Shown: positions 9,138-18,510, counted from the stretch's first letter. The stretch: 64,000 nucleotides of DNA from an uncultured Mediterraneibacter sp. (GCA_944384505.1 CALWTQ010000006.1:16223-80222); one strand, 5' to 3'. A program made the numbers and translations. The notes: generated from the letters alone by a model not told the origin.

Positions 9138-9217
9138 TATATAGACACAGCGAGTGTGCAATATATACAAAGGATAATGGATAAAAATATAGTAATTTCA
9201 CAAAAAAATAAAAATAC

Positions 9218-9246
9218 TTGACTATCGTTTGCTTTTGGTTTATATA
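9218..9246 (+). promoter_or_regulatory. Promoter of the ribosyl-utilisation operon
   Basis: TTGACT (9218-9223), a 17-bp spacer, then TATATA (9241-9246). It is divergent from the repressor promoter and immediately upstream of the 9267-9284 operator. Confidence 0.75.
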
Positions 9247-9266
9247 TAAATTATAGATAAACATTT

Positions 9267-9284
9267 TAGGAAAACATTTTCCTA
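9267..9284. promoter_or_regulatory. LacI-type operator
   Basis: The 18-bp inverted repeat TAGGAAAA-CA-TTTTCCTA has perfect 8-bp arms and lies about 20-38 bp after the -10 box, where repressor binding would block transcription. The natural ligand is the adjacent LacI::kinase protein; this assignment is by position. Confidence 0.75.
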
Positions 9285-9311
9285 GATAAAAAGATGAATG
9301 GAGGGCGGAAG

Positions 9312-10259
9312 TTGAAAGACCGGATACTCGTTGTGGGAAGTCTGAATATGGACATGGTAATAGAAATGAAGAAAATGCCCCGGATCGGAGAGTCGGTTAT
9401 GGGGAGGAATATTACATATATCCCTGGCGGGAAGGGCGGCAATCAGGCGTTTGCTGCCGGAAAACTGGGAAACAGGGTTATGATGCTGGGGTGTGTGGGG
9501 AATGATGATATAGGAAAAGCGCTGGTCGCAAATCTCTCGGAAATTGGTGTGGATGTAAGCAATGTATCATACATCTCTGAGGAAACTACGGGAATGGCGG
9601 TGATTTATGTCAGCGAAACAGGGGATAACAGTATAGTGGTAGTGCCCGGAGCCAATTCAGCCTGTGATATCGAATTCCTTCATGAAAATGAAAAGCTCTT
9701 CAGAATGGCAGACTATATCATATTCCAGCTGGAAATCCCATTTGAAACCGTGTTCCATGGAATCAGGAAAGCGAAAGAAATGGGAAAGACTGTAATTCTA
9801 AATCCGGCTCCGGCCCCTGAACCTGAAGAAATTCCGGAAGACATATGGGGGATGATAGATTATCTGACGCCGAATGAGACAGAAACGGCTAAACTGAGCG
9901 GCATAGATGATATATCTGACGAGGGGATTCAAAAAGGCGCGGCGCGGCTTTTGGAAAAAGGAGTGAAAAATGTTCTTGTGACTATGGGAAAGAAAGGCGC
10001 TTTCCTGGCTAACCGAAGTGCGAAGGTCTTCTATCCGGCGAGAAAGGCGGAGGCGGTAGATACAACAGCGGCAGGGGATTGTTTTAACGGCGCTTTTGTG
10101 ACGGGCTTATCGGAAGGCATGGGAATTCAGGACGCTGTTCAATTTGCCAATATCGCGGCTTCTATCGCTGTTGAGCGTAAAGGGGCGCAGAGCTCACTCC
10201 CGGGAAGAGAAGAAGTGAATTCTTTATGGAAAGGATATAAAGCAGATGAAAACGAATAG
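9312..10259 (+). CDS. rbsK: Ribokinase
   Basis: A 315-residue PfkB kinase that would phosphorylate ribose to ribose-5-phosphate. It has the N-terminal GSLNMDMV, the substrate-binding GGKGGNQAFAAGKLG and the catalytic DTTAAGDCFNGAF motifs of ribokinases. I prefer TTG 9312 because GGAGG at 9300-9304 is ideally spaced for it; ATG 9294 is in frame but has no ribosome site. It is the first gene after the operator and is followed 13 bp later by a nucleoside hydrolase, which would release free ribose. Confidence 0.9.
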   Translation: MKDRILVVGSLNMDMVIEMKKMPRIGESVMGRNITYIPGGKGGNQAFAAGKLGNRVMMLGCVGNDDIGKALVANLSEIGVDVSNVSYISEETTGMAVIYVSETGDNSIVVVPGANSACDIEFLHENEKLFRMADYIIFQLEIPFETVFHGIRKAKEMGKTVILNPAPAPEPEEIPEDIWGMIDYLTPNETETAKLSGIDDISDEGIQKGAARLLEKGVKNVLVTMGKKGAFLANRSAKVFYPARKAEAVDTTAAGDCFNGAFVTGLSEGMGIQDAVQFANIAASIAVERKGAQSSLPGREEVNSLWKGYKADENE

Positions 10260-10272
10260 AAAGGAGCGGGAT

Positions 10273-11220
10273 ATGGAACGAATTATACTTGATACGGATA
10301 TCGGCACAGATGTTGACGACGTGATGGCTGTGGCATTGGCTGCGCTTTCTCCGGAACTAAAGGTGGAAGGGATTACGACGGTTTACGGAGATGTTGACCT
10401 GCGAAGCCGTATGGTGGTAAAAGTGTTGAAGATGCTGGGGAGGGAGGACATTCCCGTGATGGCGGGGACACGGGACGTACTTCTGCGTAACCGCAAAATC
10501 TGGTGGCTGGGACATGAAGGAGAAGGTTTTCTTACCCCGGAAGATGAGAATCTTGCTTATGACAGAAGGCATGCGGTTGACTTTATAATCGAAACGGTAA
10601 TGAAAAATCCGGGAGAAATCACTCTGATCGCGATCGGCCCATTTACGAATCTGGCGATTGCGCTTGCCAGGGAGCCGCAGGTAGCGGAAGCGGTAAAGCA
10701 GATTATCATAATGGGAGGAAGCGCGCGGCTGGGAATGAACGCTATGGAACTGGAGCCGTCAGACCATAATATCAGCAGGGATCCTGAATCGGCAGCGCTG
10801 CTTTTCCGAAGCGGAGCCCCCATTGTAATGTGCGGATATGATGTGACGCGCCAGGTTCTTATCAGGGAGCCGCATATACGGAGGCTGGAGGAAAGTGATG
10901 ACCAGTTGAATCAGGCGTTGGGAAGGATGATCAGGATTTGGCTTCAATACTGGAAAAGGGACTTTACTGCTATGAACGACCCGCTCTGTGTTGCTATGGC
11001 CTTTGACCCGGAATTCTGCGACGGCCCGATGATGGATGTCCAGGTAGAATATGACCATCGGCACCCGAGCGGACGTACAATCTGTACACTTCCGGATACG
11101 CCCTGGACTCCTCCGGAGGAAAGGGGGATTGACCGGGAGCCGCCACGAACAAAGGTGTGTCTTACTGTAGACAGTGAGCGGTTTATTAATATGCTGTTGG
11201 ATAGGCTGTGTGTCCGCTGA
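10273..11220 (+). CDS. Inosine-uridine-preferring nucleoside hydrolase family protein
   Basis: A 315-residue hydrolase that splits the N-glycosidic bond of ribonucleosides, releasing base and ribose. The calcium/ribose-binding N-terminal motif DTDIGTDVDD (residues 7-16) has one more residue than the classic DTDPGxDD. IAIGPFTNLAIAL and the MGG(S) segment are also family marks. The start is ATG 10273, with AAGGAG 6 bases upstream. It follows ribokinase and precedes a sugar-type ABC transporter, so the operon probably feeds imported ribosides to ribose-5-phosphate. Base preference cannot be read. Confidence 0.88.
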   Translation: MERIILDTDIGTDVDDVMAVALAALSPELKVEGITTVYGDVDLRSRMVVKVLKMLGREDIPVMAGTRDVLLRNRKIWWLGHEGEGFLTPEDENLAYDRRHAVDFIIETVMKNPGEITLIAIGPFTNLAIALAREPQVAEAVKQIIIMGGSARLGMNAMELEPSDHNISRDPESAALLFRSGAPIVMCGYDVTRQVLIREPHIRRLEESDDQLNQALGRMIRIWLQYWKRDFTAMNDPLCVAMAFDPEFCDGPMMDVQVEYDHRHPSGRTICTLPDTPWTPPEERGIDREPPRTKVCLTVDSERFINMLLDRLCVR

Positions 11221-11274
11221 TAACGGACTGAGCATAGAGAGAACTTTATAAACAAACAAAAAAAGGAGGAAAAA

Positions 11275-12570
11275 ATGAAAAAAAGAAGTGTTTTGCTGCT
11301 GACGATGTGTATGGTTGTTATGACTGCCGGATGCGCATCCGGCGGGTCTGATGCGCAGAATCCGGACAATTCTGAATCGGGAGACGAGCTGAATGTACTC
11401 ATTGTTTCGGATCTAGACCCCCTGGAACCGGTGTTTGCAGAGTATGGAGACAAAAATGGAATTACGGTAAATGTAGAATCTGTTCCATATGCAGAAATAT
11501 TTGAGACAATAGAAGTAAGGATGGGGACTGAGGAGGACACAATTGATGTGCTTGTTGCGGATGCGCCGCTGATTACCAATTATACTGCCAAAGGTTATCT
11601 TGCGCCGCTGGATGATTATGTTGCGGAGGATTCCCTGGCCAGAATTACAGAGTCTTCGCGCGAAGGAGGGACTGTGGACGGACAGGTTATGGCGCTTCCG
11701 CTCTACAGCTCTTGTGTGAATTTATATTATAACAAGGAGTTGTTTGATGAGCGCGGTGTGGAATATCCGGACTATAATGTGGAGAACCGTATGACCTGGG
11801 AAGAGGTTGTTGAGACCGCACAGCAGCTCACCTATACCGATGATGAAGGGAATCAGATATACGGGATGACGTTCGAACAAATTGATACGCCTTATCAGCT
11901 CCTGCCGCTTTCCCAGAGCCTTGGCGCGGTCCAGTATATCAGTGACGATCAGACGACGACGGAAGGCTACACGAACAGCGAAGAGGTCGTGGAAGCGATG
12001 GAGTTTTATGGAAATACATTTAATAAATGGAATATAAGCCCTAAAATAGACGGTTCGGAGTCTACAAGCTATTTCTGCAGCGGGCAGATCGCCATGTTTG
12101 TCGGCGGATCATGGAATATTTCATCATTTGACGAAGCGGGCGTTAACTGGGGCGTGGCACCGCACCCGTACTTTGAAGGCGGAGACGCAGTTACTCCGAC
12201 AGGAAGCTGGTACATGGGCGTATCTGCGTATTCGAAAAATGCGGAGGCAGCGGCCGGCTTTGTTGAGTGGCTGACGACGGATGATGAAACATGCCAGAAA
12301 ACTTATGACATTATGCAGAATCTTCCCTGCAATATCAGTGTGCTGGATGCGATTGAGGCAGATCCGGAAAACGAGGGAACGCCTGCCGCGCTAAATGTAT
12401 ACGAGGCTATGAACACGGCAATGGCGCGTCCCGGAATGGTGGGGTATGAGGAGTGGCAGTCCGTGCTGCAGAAGACATACAGTGACGTGAAGAATGGTGC
12501 AGATCCGAAAGAAGCGCTGGATTCTGCGGTTACAGAGATTGACAGTCTGATTGAAAAATACCAGAAATAA
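11275..12570 (+). CDS. ABC transporter solute-binding lipoprotein (CUT1 type)
   Basis: A 431-residue extracellular solute-binding protein family 1 member. The N-terminus is a lipoprotein signal (MKKRSVLLLTMCMVVMTAGC), with the lipobox cysteine at residue 20, so it is anchored outside the membrane. The rest has the sugar-binding fold pattern (VLVADAPLITNY, ALPLYSSCVNLYYNKELFDE, GGSWNISSF, GFVEWLTTDDE). It would deliver a ribosyl compound or oligosaccharide to the two permeases that follow. CUT1 proteins usually bind sugars larger than free ribose, which argues for a riboside or larger ligand. Confidence 0.88.
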   Translation: MKKRSVLLLTMCMVVMTAGCASGGSDAQNPDNSESGDELNVLIVSDLDPLEPVFAEYGDKNGITVNVESVPYAEIFETIEVRMGTEEDTIDVLVADAPLITNYTAKGYLAPLDDYVAEDSLARITESSREGGTVDGQVMALPLYSSCVNLYYNKELFDERGVEYPDYNVENRMTWEEVVETAQQLTYTDDEGNQIYGMTFEQIDTPYQLLPLSQSLGAVQYISDDQTTTEGYTNSEEVVEAMEFYGNTFNKWNISPKIDGSESTSYFCSGQIAMFVGGSWNISSFDEAGVNWGVAPHPYFEGGDAVTPTGSWYMGVSAYSKNAEAAAGFVEWLTTDDETCQKTYDIMQNLPCNISVLDAIEADPENEGTPAALNVYEAMNTAMARPGMVGYEEWQSVLQKTYSDVKNGADPKEALDSAVTEIDSLIEKYQK

Positions 12571-12583
12571 TAAGGAGCCTCTT

Positions 12584-13444
12584 ATGAGAAGAAAAAATCT
12601 GGTCGTTACAGTGTTTTTGTTACCCGCAATGGCATTAATCATAATATTTAAAATATATCCTATTTTTCTTGGTGTATACGAAAGCTTTTTTACCTACTCT
12701 TTTGTCGGGAAAAATACTGTTTTTGCAGGTATTCAGAACTATATCACGGTATTTACAGACAGCACTGTTCTGAATTCTATTAAGGTAACGCTGATATTTA
12801 ATGTTATTGTTAATCCGGTACAGATATTCCTGTCCTTTGGACTGGCACTCTTATTGATGGTGAAGCTGCGCGGCAGAAAGTTTTTCCGAACAATCCATAT
12901 GATTCCGGTTGCGGTTTCGTTTACAATAGCATGTACGCTGTGGGGAGTTCTGCTCAGCCCCGAGCAGGGGCTGATGAATTCCCTGCTGAATGTAATCGGA
13001 ATTCCAAACCAGAGCTTTTTAAATGATAAGGATCAGGCGCTGGCCTGGGTAATCGTACTGTCAAGCTGGAAGGGGCTGGGATATTGGGCGCTGTTTTTTA
13101 TAACAGGACTTGAAGAGGTGCCTCAGCAGCTTTATGAAGCGGCTTCTCTGGATGGGGCTAATTACTGGAAAAGCCTGCGATGGATTACGCTGCCTCAGAT
13201 GAAAAGAACATTTAAGTTTGTGATTATCTCCGACACTATATCAAACTTTATCTTATTTGTTCCTGCGTATGTTCTTACAGGAGGAGGACCGAATGGAGCG
13301 ACAGATTTTCTGATGTACCGGATCTACCGCACCGCATATCAGTATTCGGATATGAATCTGGCGTCGGCAATGATTGTGGTGCTTCTGATTATGCTCGGAA
13401 TAATTATCGGAGCAGAAGCATTTCTGCTGCGGGACAAAGAATAG
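12584..13444 (+). CDS. Sugar ABC transporter permease (MalF type)
   Basis: A 286-residue membrane permease of the binding-protein-dependent sugar transporter family with about six hydrophobic spans. The EAA loop reads YEAASLDGANYWKSLRWITLPQM (about residues 185-207). The start is ATG 12584 with AAGGAG upstream. It pairs with the MalG-type permease encoded next. No ATPase gene is present, so a shared MsmK-like ATPase elsewhere in the genome is expected. Confidence 0.9.
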   Translation: MRRKNLVVTVFLLPAMALIIIFKIYPIFLGVYESFFTYSFVGKNTVFAGIQNYITVFTDSTVLNSIKVTLIFNVIVNPVQIFLSFGLALLLMVKLRGRKFFRTIHMIPVAVSFTIACTLWGVLLSPEQGLMNSLLNVIGIPNQSFLNDKDQALAWVIVLSSWKGLGYWALFFITGLEEVPQQLYEAASLDGANYWKSLRWITLPQMKRTFKFVIISDTISNFILFVPAYVLTGGGPNGATDFLMYRIYRTAYQYSDMNLASAMIVVLLIMLGIIIGAEAFLLRDKE

Positions 13445-13461
13445 GAATGGAGGCGGATGCA

Positions 13462-14316
13462 ATGGAACGAAAAAAAGTGACCGGGAAAAGGGCAATATCG
13501 AAGCTTGTATTATATGCGCTGCATATAATTCTCATTATTGTGGTTTTTCTTCCGCTCATATTCGCATTTACCTCTTCCTTCAGACCCCTGGAAGATCTGT
13601 ACCGTTATGTCAGTCCTCTTACCTGGAAGACATTTATTCCGATAAAAGTAACACTGGACGCTTACGTTAGCATTTTCGCGGAGGGATACGGAACGGCTCT
13701 GCTGAATTCATTATTCATTGCAGGGGTTACAGTTGCTCTGGGAATACTGCTTAATGGTATGGCGGGATATGTGTTTGCCAAGTATAATTTCCGAGGGAAA
13801 AATATTTTGTTTTTTCTGGTTTTACTCTCGTATATGGTGCCGTTTGAACTGCTTTCAGTAAACCTGTACGATTTGATTATAAAGCTGGACTGGGTGGACA
13901 CATATAAGGCGCTGATCATACCGTGTATTGGAAATGGGATGATTATCTTTCTGTTCCGCCAGTATTATCTCAGTTTCCCGGACTATCTTCTGGAGGCGGC
14001 GAGGATCGATGGAATGGGACATTTCGCAATTTTTTTCAGGATCGTACTGCCGAATTCCAAGGCGATTAGTATCAGTGCGGGGCTGGTGCTGTTTGTGAAT
14101 CAATGGGAGTCATTCTTATGGCCGGTGCTGGTGACAAGGTCAAAAGAACTTTATACGGTTCAGCTTGCTCTGAGTAATTTTAGTACGCAGTATACGAAAA
14201 ACTGGGACCAGATATTTGCGGGATCAATTATCGCATTTTTACTTCCGGTTGCCATTATCATGCCGCTGCAGAGATTCTTTGCGGCGGGCCTGACTTCATC
14301 CGGAATCAAAGAATAG
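13462..14316 (+). CDS. Sugar ABC transporter permease (MalG type)
   Basis: A 284-residue inner-membrane partner of the preceding permease. It has about six membrane spans and the EAA loop LLEAARIDGMGHFAIFFRIVLP. The start is ATG 13462, with GGAGG 8 bases upstream. It is followed 12 bp later by an ADP-ribosylglycohydrolase-type gene in the same transcript. Confidence 0.9.
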   Translation: MERKKVTGKRAISKLVLYALHIILIIVVFLPLIFAFTSSFRPLEDLYRYVSPLTWKTFIPIKVTLDAYVSIFAEGYGTALLNSLFIAGVTVALGILLNGMAGYVFAKYNFRGKNILFFLVLLSYMVPFELLSVNLYDLIIKLDWVDTYKALIIPCIGNGMIIFLFRQYYLSFPDYLLEAARIDGMGHFAIFFRIVLPNSKAISISAGLVLFVNQWESFLWPVLVTRSKELYTVQLALSNFSTQYTKNWDQIFAGSIIAFLLPVAIIMPLQRFFAAGLTSSGIKE

Positions 14317-14328
14317 AGGAGACGAAAT

Positions 14329-15708
14329 ATGCTGAAAGATAAAATGCGCTGGATTTATTTTAGTGATATGCTGAAAGATGAATATCGTCAGTGCAAAATG
14401 GAAGGGAAAGATGTAGAAAATTATATTGAAAAAATTGACATGATATTAAAAATAAGCAGTGAGAGAGCGAGGGAAGAGGCCGCTGAGAAACTGCTCACTG
14501 AAATGGAGCAGGAGAAAGTCAGAAATGAATTTCCTTACAAAGAGCCTGTGGAATATGAGAAAATTGTCAATTCTCTTCAGGAAAAACGGGAGGATACCTT
14601 TGCATATGACAAAAAGCAGGCGGAAGATAAATTAAGAGGAGCCTGGTACGGCAGAACGGCGGGATGTGTATTGGGGATACCGGTAGAAGGGTGGCAGCGC
14701 CGGAAGATTGAAGACTATCTTAAAGAATCTGGGCAGTATCCGCTTGCAAATTATATTACTTCATCGGACGATCAACGTATTCGTGACCGGTTTGGTATTA
14801 CTGAAATTGATGTCACAACCCCTTATGACCGGCAGAAGGTGTGCTGGTTTAACTGTCTGCAGGGGCAACTGCCAAATGACGACGATCTCAACTATACGGT
14901 GGCGGCCCTGAAAACAGTAGAGCGATTTGGGAGAAACTTTACATCTCATGATATTGCCGAGACCTGGCTGCTGGGAATTCCCCCGCTGCATACCTGCACG
15001 GCAGAACGGGCGGCGGTGCGGAACTTTATGACGGGGATCCTTCCTCCGGAATCAGCATGGGTGTGCAATCCGTACAGAGAATGGATAGGGGCGCAGATCC
15101 GGGGGGATTTCTTTGGATACATCAATCCGGGAAATCCACATGAAGCGGCGCGTATGGCCTATGCCGACGGAAGCGTTTCACACACTAAAAACGGAGTTTA
15201 TGGAGAGATGTTCATTGCAGCGCTTTTAAGCCTGTGCTATCTGCCTGAACTTACTATGAAAGAGAGAATCAAAATCGCCATGCAGCAGATTCCGCCTGCC
15301 AGCAGGCTCCATAAGAGCCTGGAAGATGTATGTATACTATACGATGCAGGGGAGTCCTTTGAAGAGCTTGTTGATGAAGTGCACGGCCGGTTTGATGAAA
15401 ATAGTATGTTTGACTGGTGCCTGACAATCCCAAACGCAATGCTGGTATGTGCGTGCCTGCTGTGGAACAGTGACTTTGACTCTGCGGTCAGCGCGGCTGT
15501 TCTCGCAGGATTTGATACGGATTGTAATGGGGCTACGGTGGGATCGGTAATGGGGCTTGCAAATGGATTTCAGAGCATAAACCCAAAGTGGTATTCGCCT
15601 TTTGATGGGAATCTGCATACCAGCGTACATGGGCTTTATGAGATTTCGCTTGAAGATGCTGTGAGGAGGACTCTGACTCATATCCCCGGAGAAGCAGGAT
15701 GCTCCTGA
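14329..15708 (+). CDS. ADP-ribosylglycohydrolase family protein
   Basis: A 459-residue protein of the ADP-ribosylglycohydrolase (DraG/ARH) fold. The core starts near residue 100 (LRGAWYGRTAGCVLGIPVEGW). Metal-binding acidic motifs are NDDDLNYT (about 182) and GFDTDCNGATVGSVMG (about 394), as in magnesium-dependent members that cleave ADP-ribosyl N-glycosidic bonds. The first 95 residues are a charged helical extension not needed for the fold. As last gene of a ribokinase/nucleoside hydrolase/transporter operon it more likely acts on a small ribosyl metabolite than on modified protein; that is inference. Confidence 0.82.
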   Translation: MLKDKMRWIYFSDMLKDEYRQCKMEGKDVENYIEKIDMILKISSERAREEAAEKLLTEMEQEKVRNEFPYKEPVEYEKIVNSLQEKREDTFAYDKKQAEDKLRGAWYGRTAGCVLGIPVEGWQRRKIEDYLKESGQYPLANYITSSDDQRIRDRFGITEIDVTTPYDRQKVCWFNCLQGQLPNDDDLNYTVAALKTVERFGRNFTSHDIAETWLLGIPPLHTCTAERAAVRNFMTGILPPESAWVCNPYREWIGAQIRGDFFGYINPGNPHEAARMAYADGSVSHTKNGVYGEMFIAALLSLCYLPELTMKERIKIAMQQIPPASRLHKSLEDVCILYDAGESFEELVDEVHGRFDENSMFDWCLTIPNAMLVCACLLWNSDFDSAVSAAVLAGFDTDCNGATVGSVMGLANGFQSINPKWYSPFDGNLHTSVHGLYEISLEDAVRRTLTHIPGEAGCS

Positions 15709-15718
15709 ACGAGTGGAG

Positions 15719-15746
15719 AAAGGCCGGCAGATTATGCCGGCCTTTC
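15719..15746 (+). terminator. Intrinsic terminator of the ribosyl operon
   Basis: An 11-bp GC-rich stem (AAAGGCCGGCA / TGCCGGCCTTT) with a five-base loop and short T run, 10 bp after the ADP-ribosylglycohydrolase stop. Confidence 0.8.
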
Positions 15747-15807
15747 GTGCGTTCCAATGTTTTTGCCAGAACTTCTGCCTGTTCATAAAGATTTAATATC
15801 CAGTTAA

Positions 15808-15836
15808 TTGTATAGTTTGCAAATTTTTAGTATAAT
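15808..15836 (+). promoter_or_regulatory. Likely citrate synthase promoter
   Basis: A perfect -10 TATAAT (15831-15836) lies 44 bp before the start codon; the -35 candidate TTGTAT, 17 bp further upstream, is weak. Confidence 0.5.
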
Positions 15837-15879
15837 AAACAAATATACAGAAAATAGAAGAGAGAAGGAGGAAGGTCAC

Positions 15880-17250
15880 ATGGTGAAAGATATTGACAAC
15901 ATTATTTTCGATATTACTCCCGAGATTGAAGAACTGGCCCTCAAGTGTGACAGCAACAATGAGATTGACAAGGAATTGTACACAAAGTATGAGGTGAAAC
16001 GAGGGCTGCGTGACCTGAATGGTAAAGGCGTTCTTGCAGGTCTTACAAACATTTCTGATGTATGCGCGTCTAAGGTAGTCAACGGTGAGACAGTACCCTG
16101 TGAAGGAAATCTTTATTATCGAGGATACAATATTAAGGATCTGGTGAAGGGCTTTTTGGCGGCCAAGCATCCGGGCTTTGAGGAGACGGCGTATTTGCTG
16201 CTCTTTGGCGAACTCCCGAATAAGGAACAGCTTAGGAATTTCCAGGAGATGCTTGCGGACCGGCGCATGCTTCCTCCTAATTTTGTGCGGGACGTTATTA
16301 TGAAAGCGCCAAGCCGCGATATGATGAACAGTATTACGAGAAGTATCCTGCAGTTGTATTCATATGATAAAAAGGCGGACGATACCAGCATTCCGAATGT
16401 GCTGCGCCAGTGTATGAATCTGATCGCGCAGTTCCCGATGCTGATGGTTTATGGTTATCATGCGTATAATTATAAAAGAGGCGAAGATCTGTTTATTTAC
16501 GCTCCGAAGAGAGAACTCTCCGCGGCGGAAAATATTCTGATGATGCTGCGTGAGGACAGGAAGTATACGAAGCTTGAGGCGAAGATCCTTGACATGGCCC
16601 TTGTGCTTCATATGGATCACGGCGGCGGTAACAACTCTACATTTACAACCCACGTAGTTACATCGTCAGGAACAGATACTTATTCTACAATGGCGGCGGC
16701 TATGGCTTCCTTAAAAGGGCCGAAGCACGGCGGCGCGAATATCAAGGTTACACAGATGTTCGAAGATATGAAGGCACATCTGACAGACTGGTCGGATGAC
16801 GATCAGATCCGGGCATACCTGACGGAACTGCTGGATAAAAAGGCATTTGACAAGAAAGGCCTGATTTACGGTATGGGACATGCGGTTTATTCGATATCAG
16901 ACCCGCGTGCCGACATATTCAGGCACTTTGTAAAGCAGCTTGCTAAGGCGAAAGGTTATGAGAAGGAATATGCACTTTATGAGAAAGTAGAGCATATGGC
17001 TCCGGAGATCATCGGTGAGAAGCGAAGGATGTACAAAGGTGTCAATGCGAATGTTGACTTCTACAGTGGCCTTGTTTATAGTATGCTGGATCTTCCATCA
17101 TCGCTGTATACTCCGATTTTCGCCGCTGCGCGTATTGTGGGCTGGAGCGCACACAGGCTGGAAGAGCTTAAGAACGTGGACAAGATTATCCGTCCGGCAT
17201 ACAAGGCGCTGGCGCCTCACCGCGAATACATAAATCTTGAAGACAGGTAA
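15880..17250 (+). CDS. gltA: Citrate synthase
   Basis: A 456-residue citrate synthase condensing acetyl-CoA and oxaloacetate to citrate. Active-site regions are visible: GPKHGGAN (histidine near residue 281), GMGHAVY (histidine near 332), and the C-terminal arginine region (DFYSGLVYSML, IIRPAY). The start is ATG 15880 with AAGGAGG upstream; an upstream in-frame ATG at 15808 lies inside the promoter. No other TCA gene is nearby, so it probably serves glutamate synthesis in a branched anaerobic pathway. Confidence 0.93.
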   Translation: MVKDIDNIIFDITPEIEELALKCDSNNEIDKELYTKYEVKRGLRDLNGKGVLAGLTNISDVCASKVVNGETVPCEGNLYYRGYNIKDLVKGFLAAKHPGFEETAYLLLFGELPNKEQLRNFQEMLADRRMLPPNFVRDVIMKAPSRDMMNSITRSILQLYSYDKKADDTSIPNVLRQCMNLIAQFPMLMVYGYHAYNYKRGEDLFIYAPKRELSAAENILMMLREDRKYTKLEAKILDMALVLHMDHGGGNNSTFTTHVVTSSGTDTYSTMAAAMASLKGPKHGGANIKVTQMFEDMKAHLTDWSDDDQIRAYLTELLDKKAFDKKGLIYGMGHAVYSISDPRADIFRHFVKQLAKAKGYEKEYALYEKVEHMAPEIIGEKRRMYKGVNANVDFYSGLVYSMLDLPSSLYTPIFAAARIVGWSAHRLEELKNVDKIIRPAYKALAPHREYINLEDR

Positions 17251-17263
17251 GTGAGAGAGTACC

Positions 17264-18202
17264 ATGAGAGACGAGTTTTATTTCCCATCCAAGGACGGCA
17301 ATACGGAAATCCACACTATGGAGTGGAAACCAGAAGGAGAAGTGAAGGCTGCCCTGCAGATCTGTCACGGAATGATGGAATATATCAGACGATATGACGA
17401 GTTCGCTGAGTTTTTGTGCGGGCAGGGATATTATGTCGTGGGAAATGACCATCTCGGGCATGGAAAATCCGTACAGGCAAAAACAGAGTATGGTTTTTTC
17501 AATGAGAAATATGGAAATGCCTGCCTGCTGGGCGATATGCACACGCTTCGCCTGCGGACGGCAAAAAAATACCCGGATGTTCCCTATTTCATGCTGGGAC
17601 ATAGTATGGGATCTTCCCTTTTGCGGCAGTATATCCAGATGTATGGAAATGGCCTGAGCGGCGCAGTGCTTATGGGGACTGTGGCAGACCACAAAAAAGC
17701 AGAACTCCTCTTCGGAAAGAGGATCTGCCGGGTGATGGCGGCGTTCAGAGGCTGGCATTACCGAAGCAAAATGGTTAATAACATGGCTTTGGGCGGCTAC
17801 AACAGGAAGTTTAAGCCGGCCAGAACAAAGGCGGACTGGATTACCAGTGATCAGGAACGGCTTGACGTTTATACATCGGATCCGCTGTGCTCGTTTATGT
17901 TTACAGTCAATGCTTATTATAGTATGTTTTCAGGGATGATCAGCATGCAGAGAAAAGAAGGCGTGTATATGATCCCGAAATCACTTCCGATTCTGTTCGT
18001 ATCAGGCGCGGAAGACCCGGTGGGGAATTTCGGCAAGGGCGTGCGGAAGATCTATGAGAAGTATCGGAATGCGGGGATACAGGATGTGACGCTTCGCCTG
18101 TACACAGAGGACAGGCATGAGATCCTCAATGAGACAGACAGGGAGCAGGTATATGCAGATCTGCTGAGATGGCTGGATGATCATAGGGATAAAAGTAAAT
18201 AA
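17264..18202 (+). CDS. Alpha/beta hydrolase (monoacylglycerol-lipase-like)
   Basis: A 312-residue serine hydrolase with the pattern of the lysophospholipase/monoglyceride lipase group. The nucleophile elbow is GHSMGS (serine near residue 114), the acid is probably Asp in SGAEDPVG (about 252), and the histidine is in TEDRHEILNE (about 286). No signal peptide, so cytoplasmic. It follows citrate synthase by 13 bp and may be co-transcribed. The substrate is not known. Confidence 0.87.
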   Translation: MRDEFYFPSKDGNTEIHTMEWKPEGEVKAALQICHGMMEYIRRYDEFAEFLCGQGYYVVGNDHLGHGKSVQAKTEYGFFNEKYGNACLLGDMHTLRLRTAKKYPDVPYFMLGHSMGSSLLRQYIQMYGNGLSGAVLMGTVADHKKAELLFGKRICRVMAAFRGWHYRSKMVNNMALGGYNRKFKPARTKADWITSDQERLDVYTSDPLCSFMFTVNAYYSMFSGMISMQRKEGVYMIPKSLPILFVSGAEDPVGNFGKGVRKIYEKYRNAGIQDVTLRLYTEDRHEILNETDREQVYADLLRWLDDHRDKSK

Positions 18203-18271
18203 ATGGAAAATTTTAACGATGCAGCCTGGGGTGCCCCAAAGGTGCCCGAAGCGGTCAGAATGGAAAGGGAT

Positions 18272-18444
18272 AAACAACGAACCCCGCCAGCCTTGCGGCT
18301 GGCGGGGTTCGTTGTTTTATAAGTTATCTAAAAGGAATGAGAGTAAAGTGCGGCGCCTGCTGGCGCCTGAACTTTATGAGGGGGAGATAGTTGTTTATCA
18401 ACTATCTGAGATAAAGTATAAAGGGAAAATGTGGAGAAAGTATG
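18272..18444 (+). repeat. Structured repeat R, copy 1
   Basis: First of three copies of a roughly 170-nt element. It begins with a 21-bp perfect hairpin (18272-18292 with 18297-18317) that can also terminate the upstream operon. Next comes the conserved segment AAAGGAATGAGAGTAAAGTG at 18331-18350, then a variable hairpin GGCGCC/GGCGCC inside a conserved TAAAGT/ACTTTA stem, then GGGGGAGATAGTT...AACTATCT, another hairpin, and a conserved tail ending AAAGTATG. The other copies are at 31997 and 33415. It fills the gap between the hydrolase and the LacI gene. Confidence 0.8.
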
Positions 18445-18510
18445 ATCAAAATATAAAAGAAATGGGAAAAATCTAAACTGGGAATTAACAAAATAGAAAA
18501 GCAGAACAAG

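Noticed and set aside
18177-18476. 99-codon plus-strand open frame after the alpha/beta hydrolase
   Set aside because: It reads through a 21-bp terminator-like hairpin and the structured repeat; the other repeat copies do not keep this frame.
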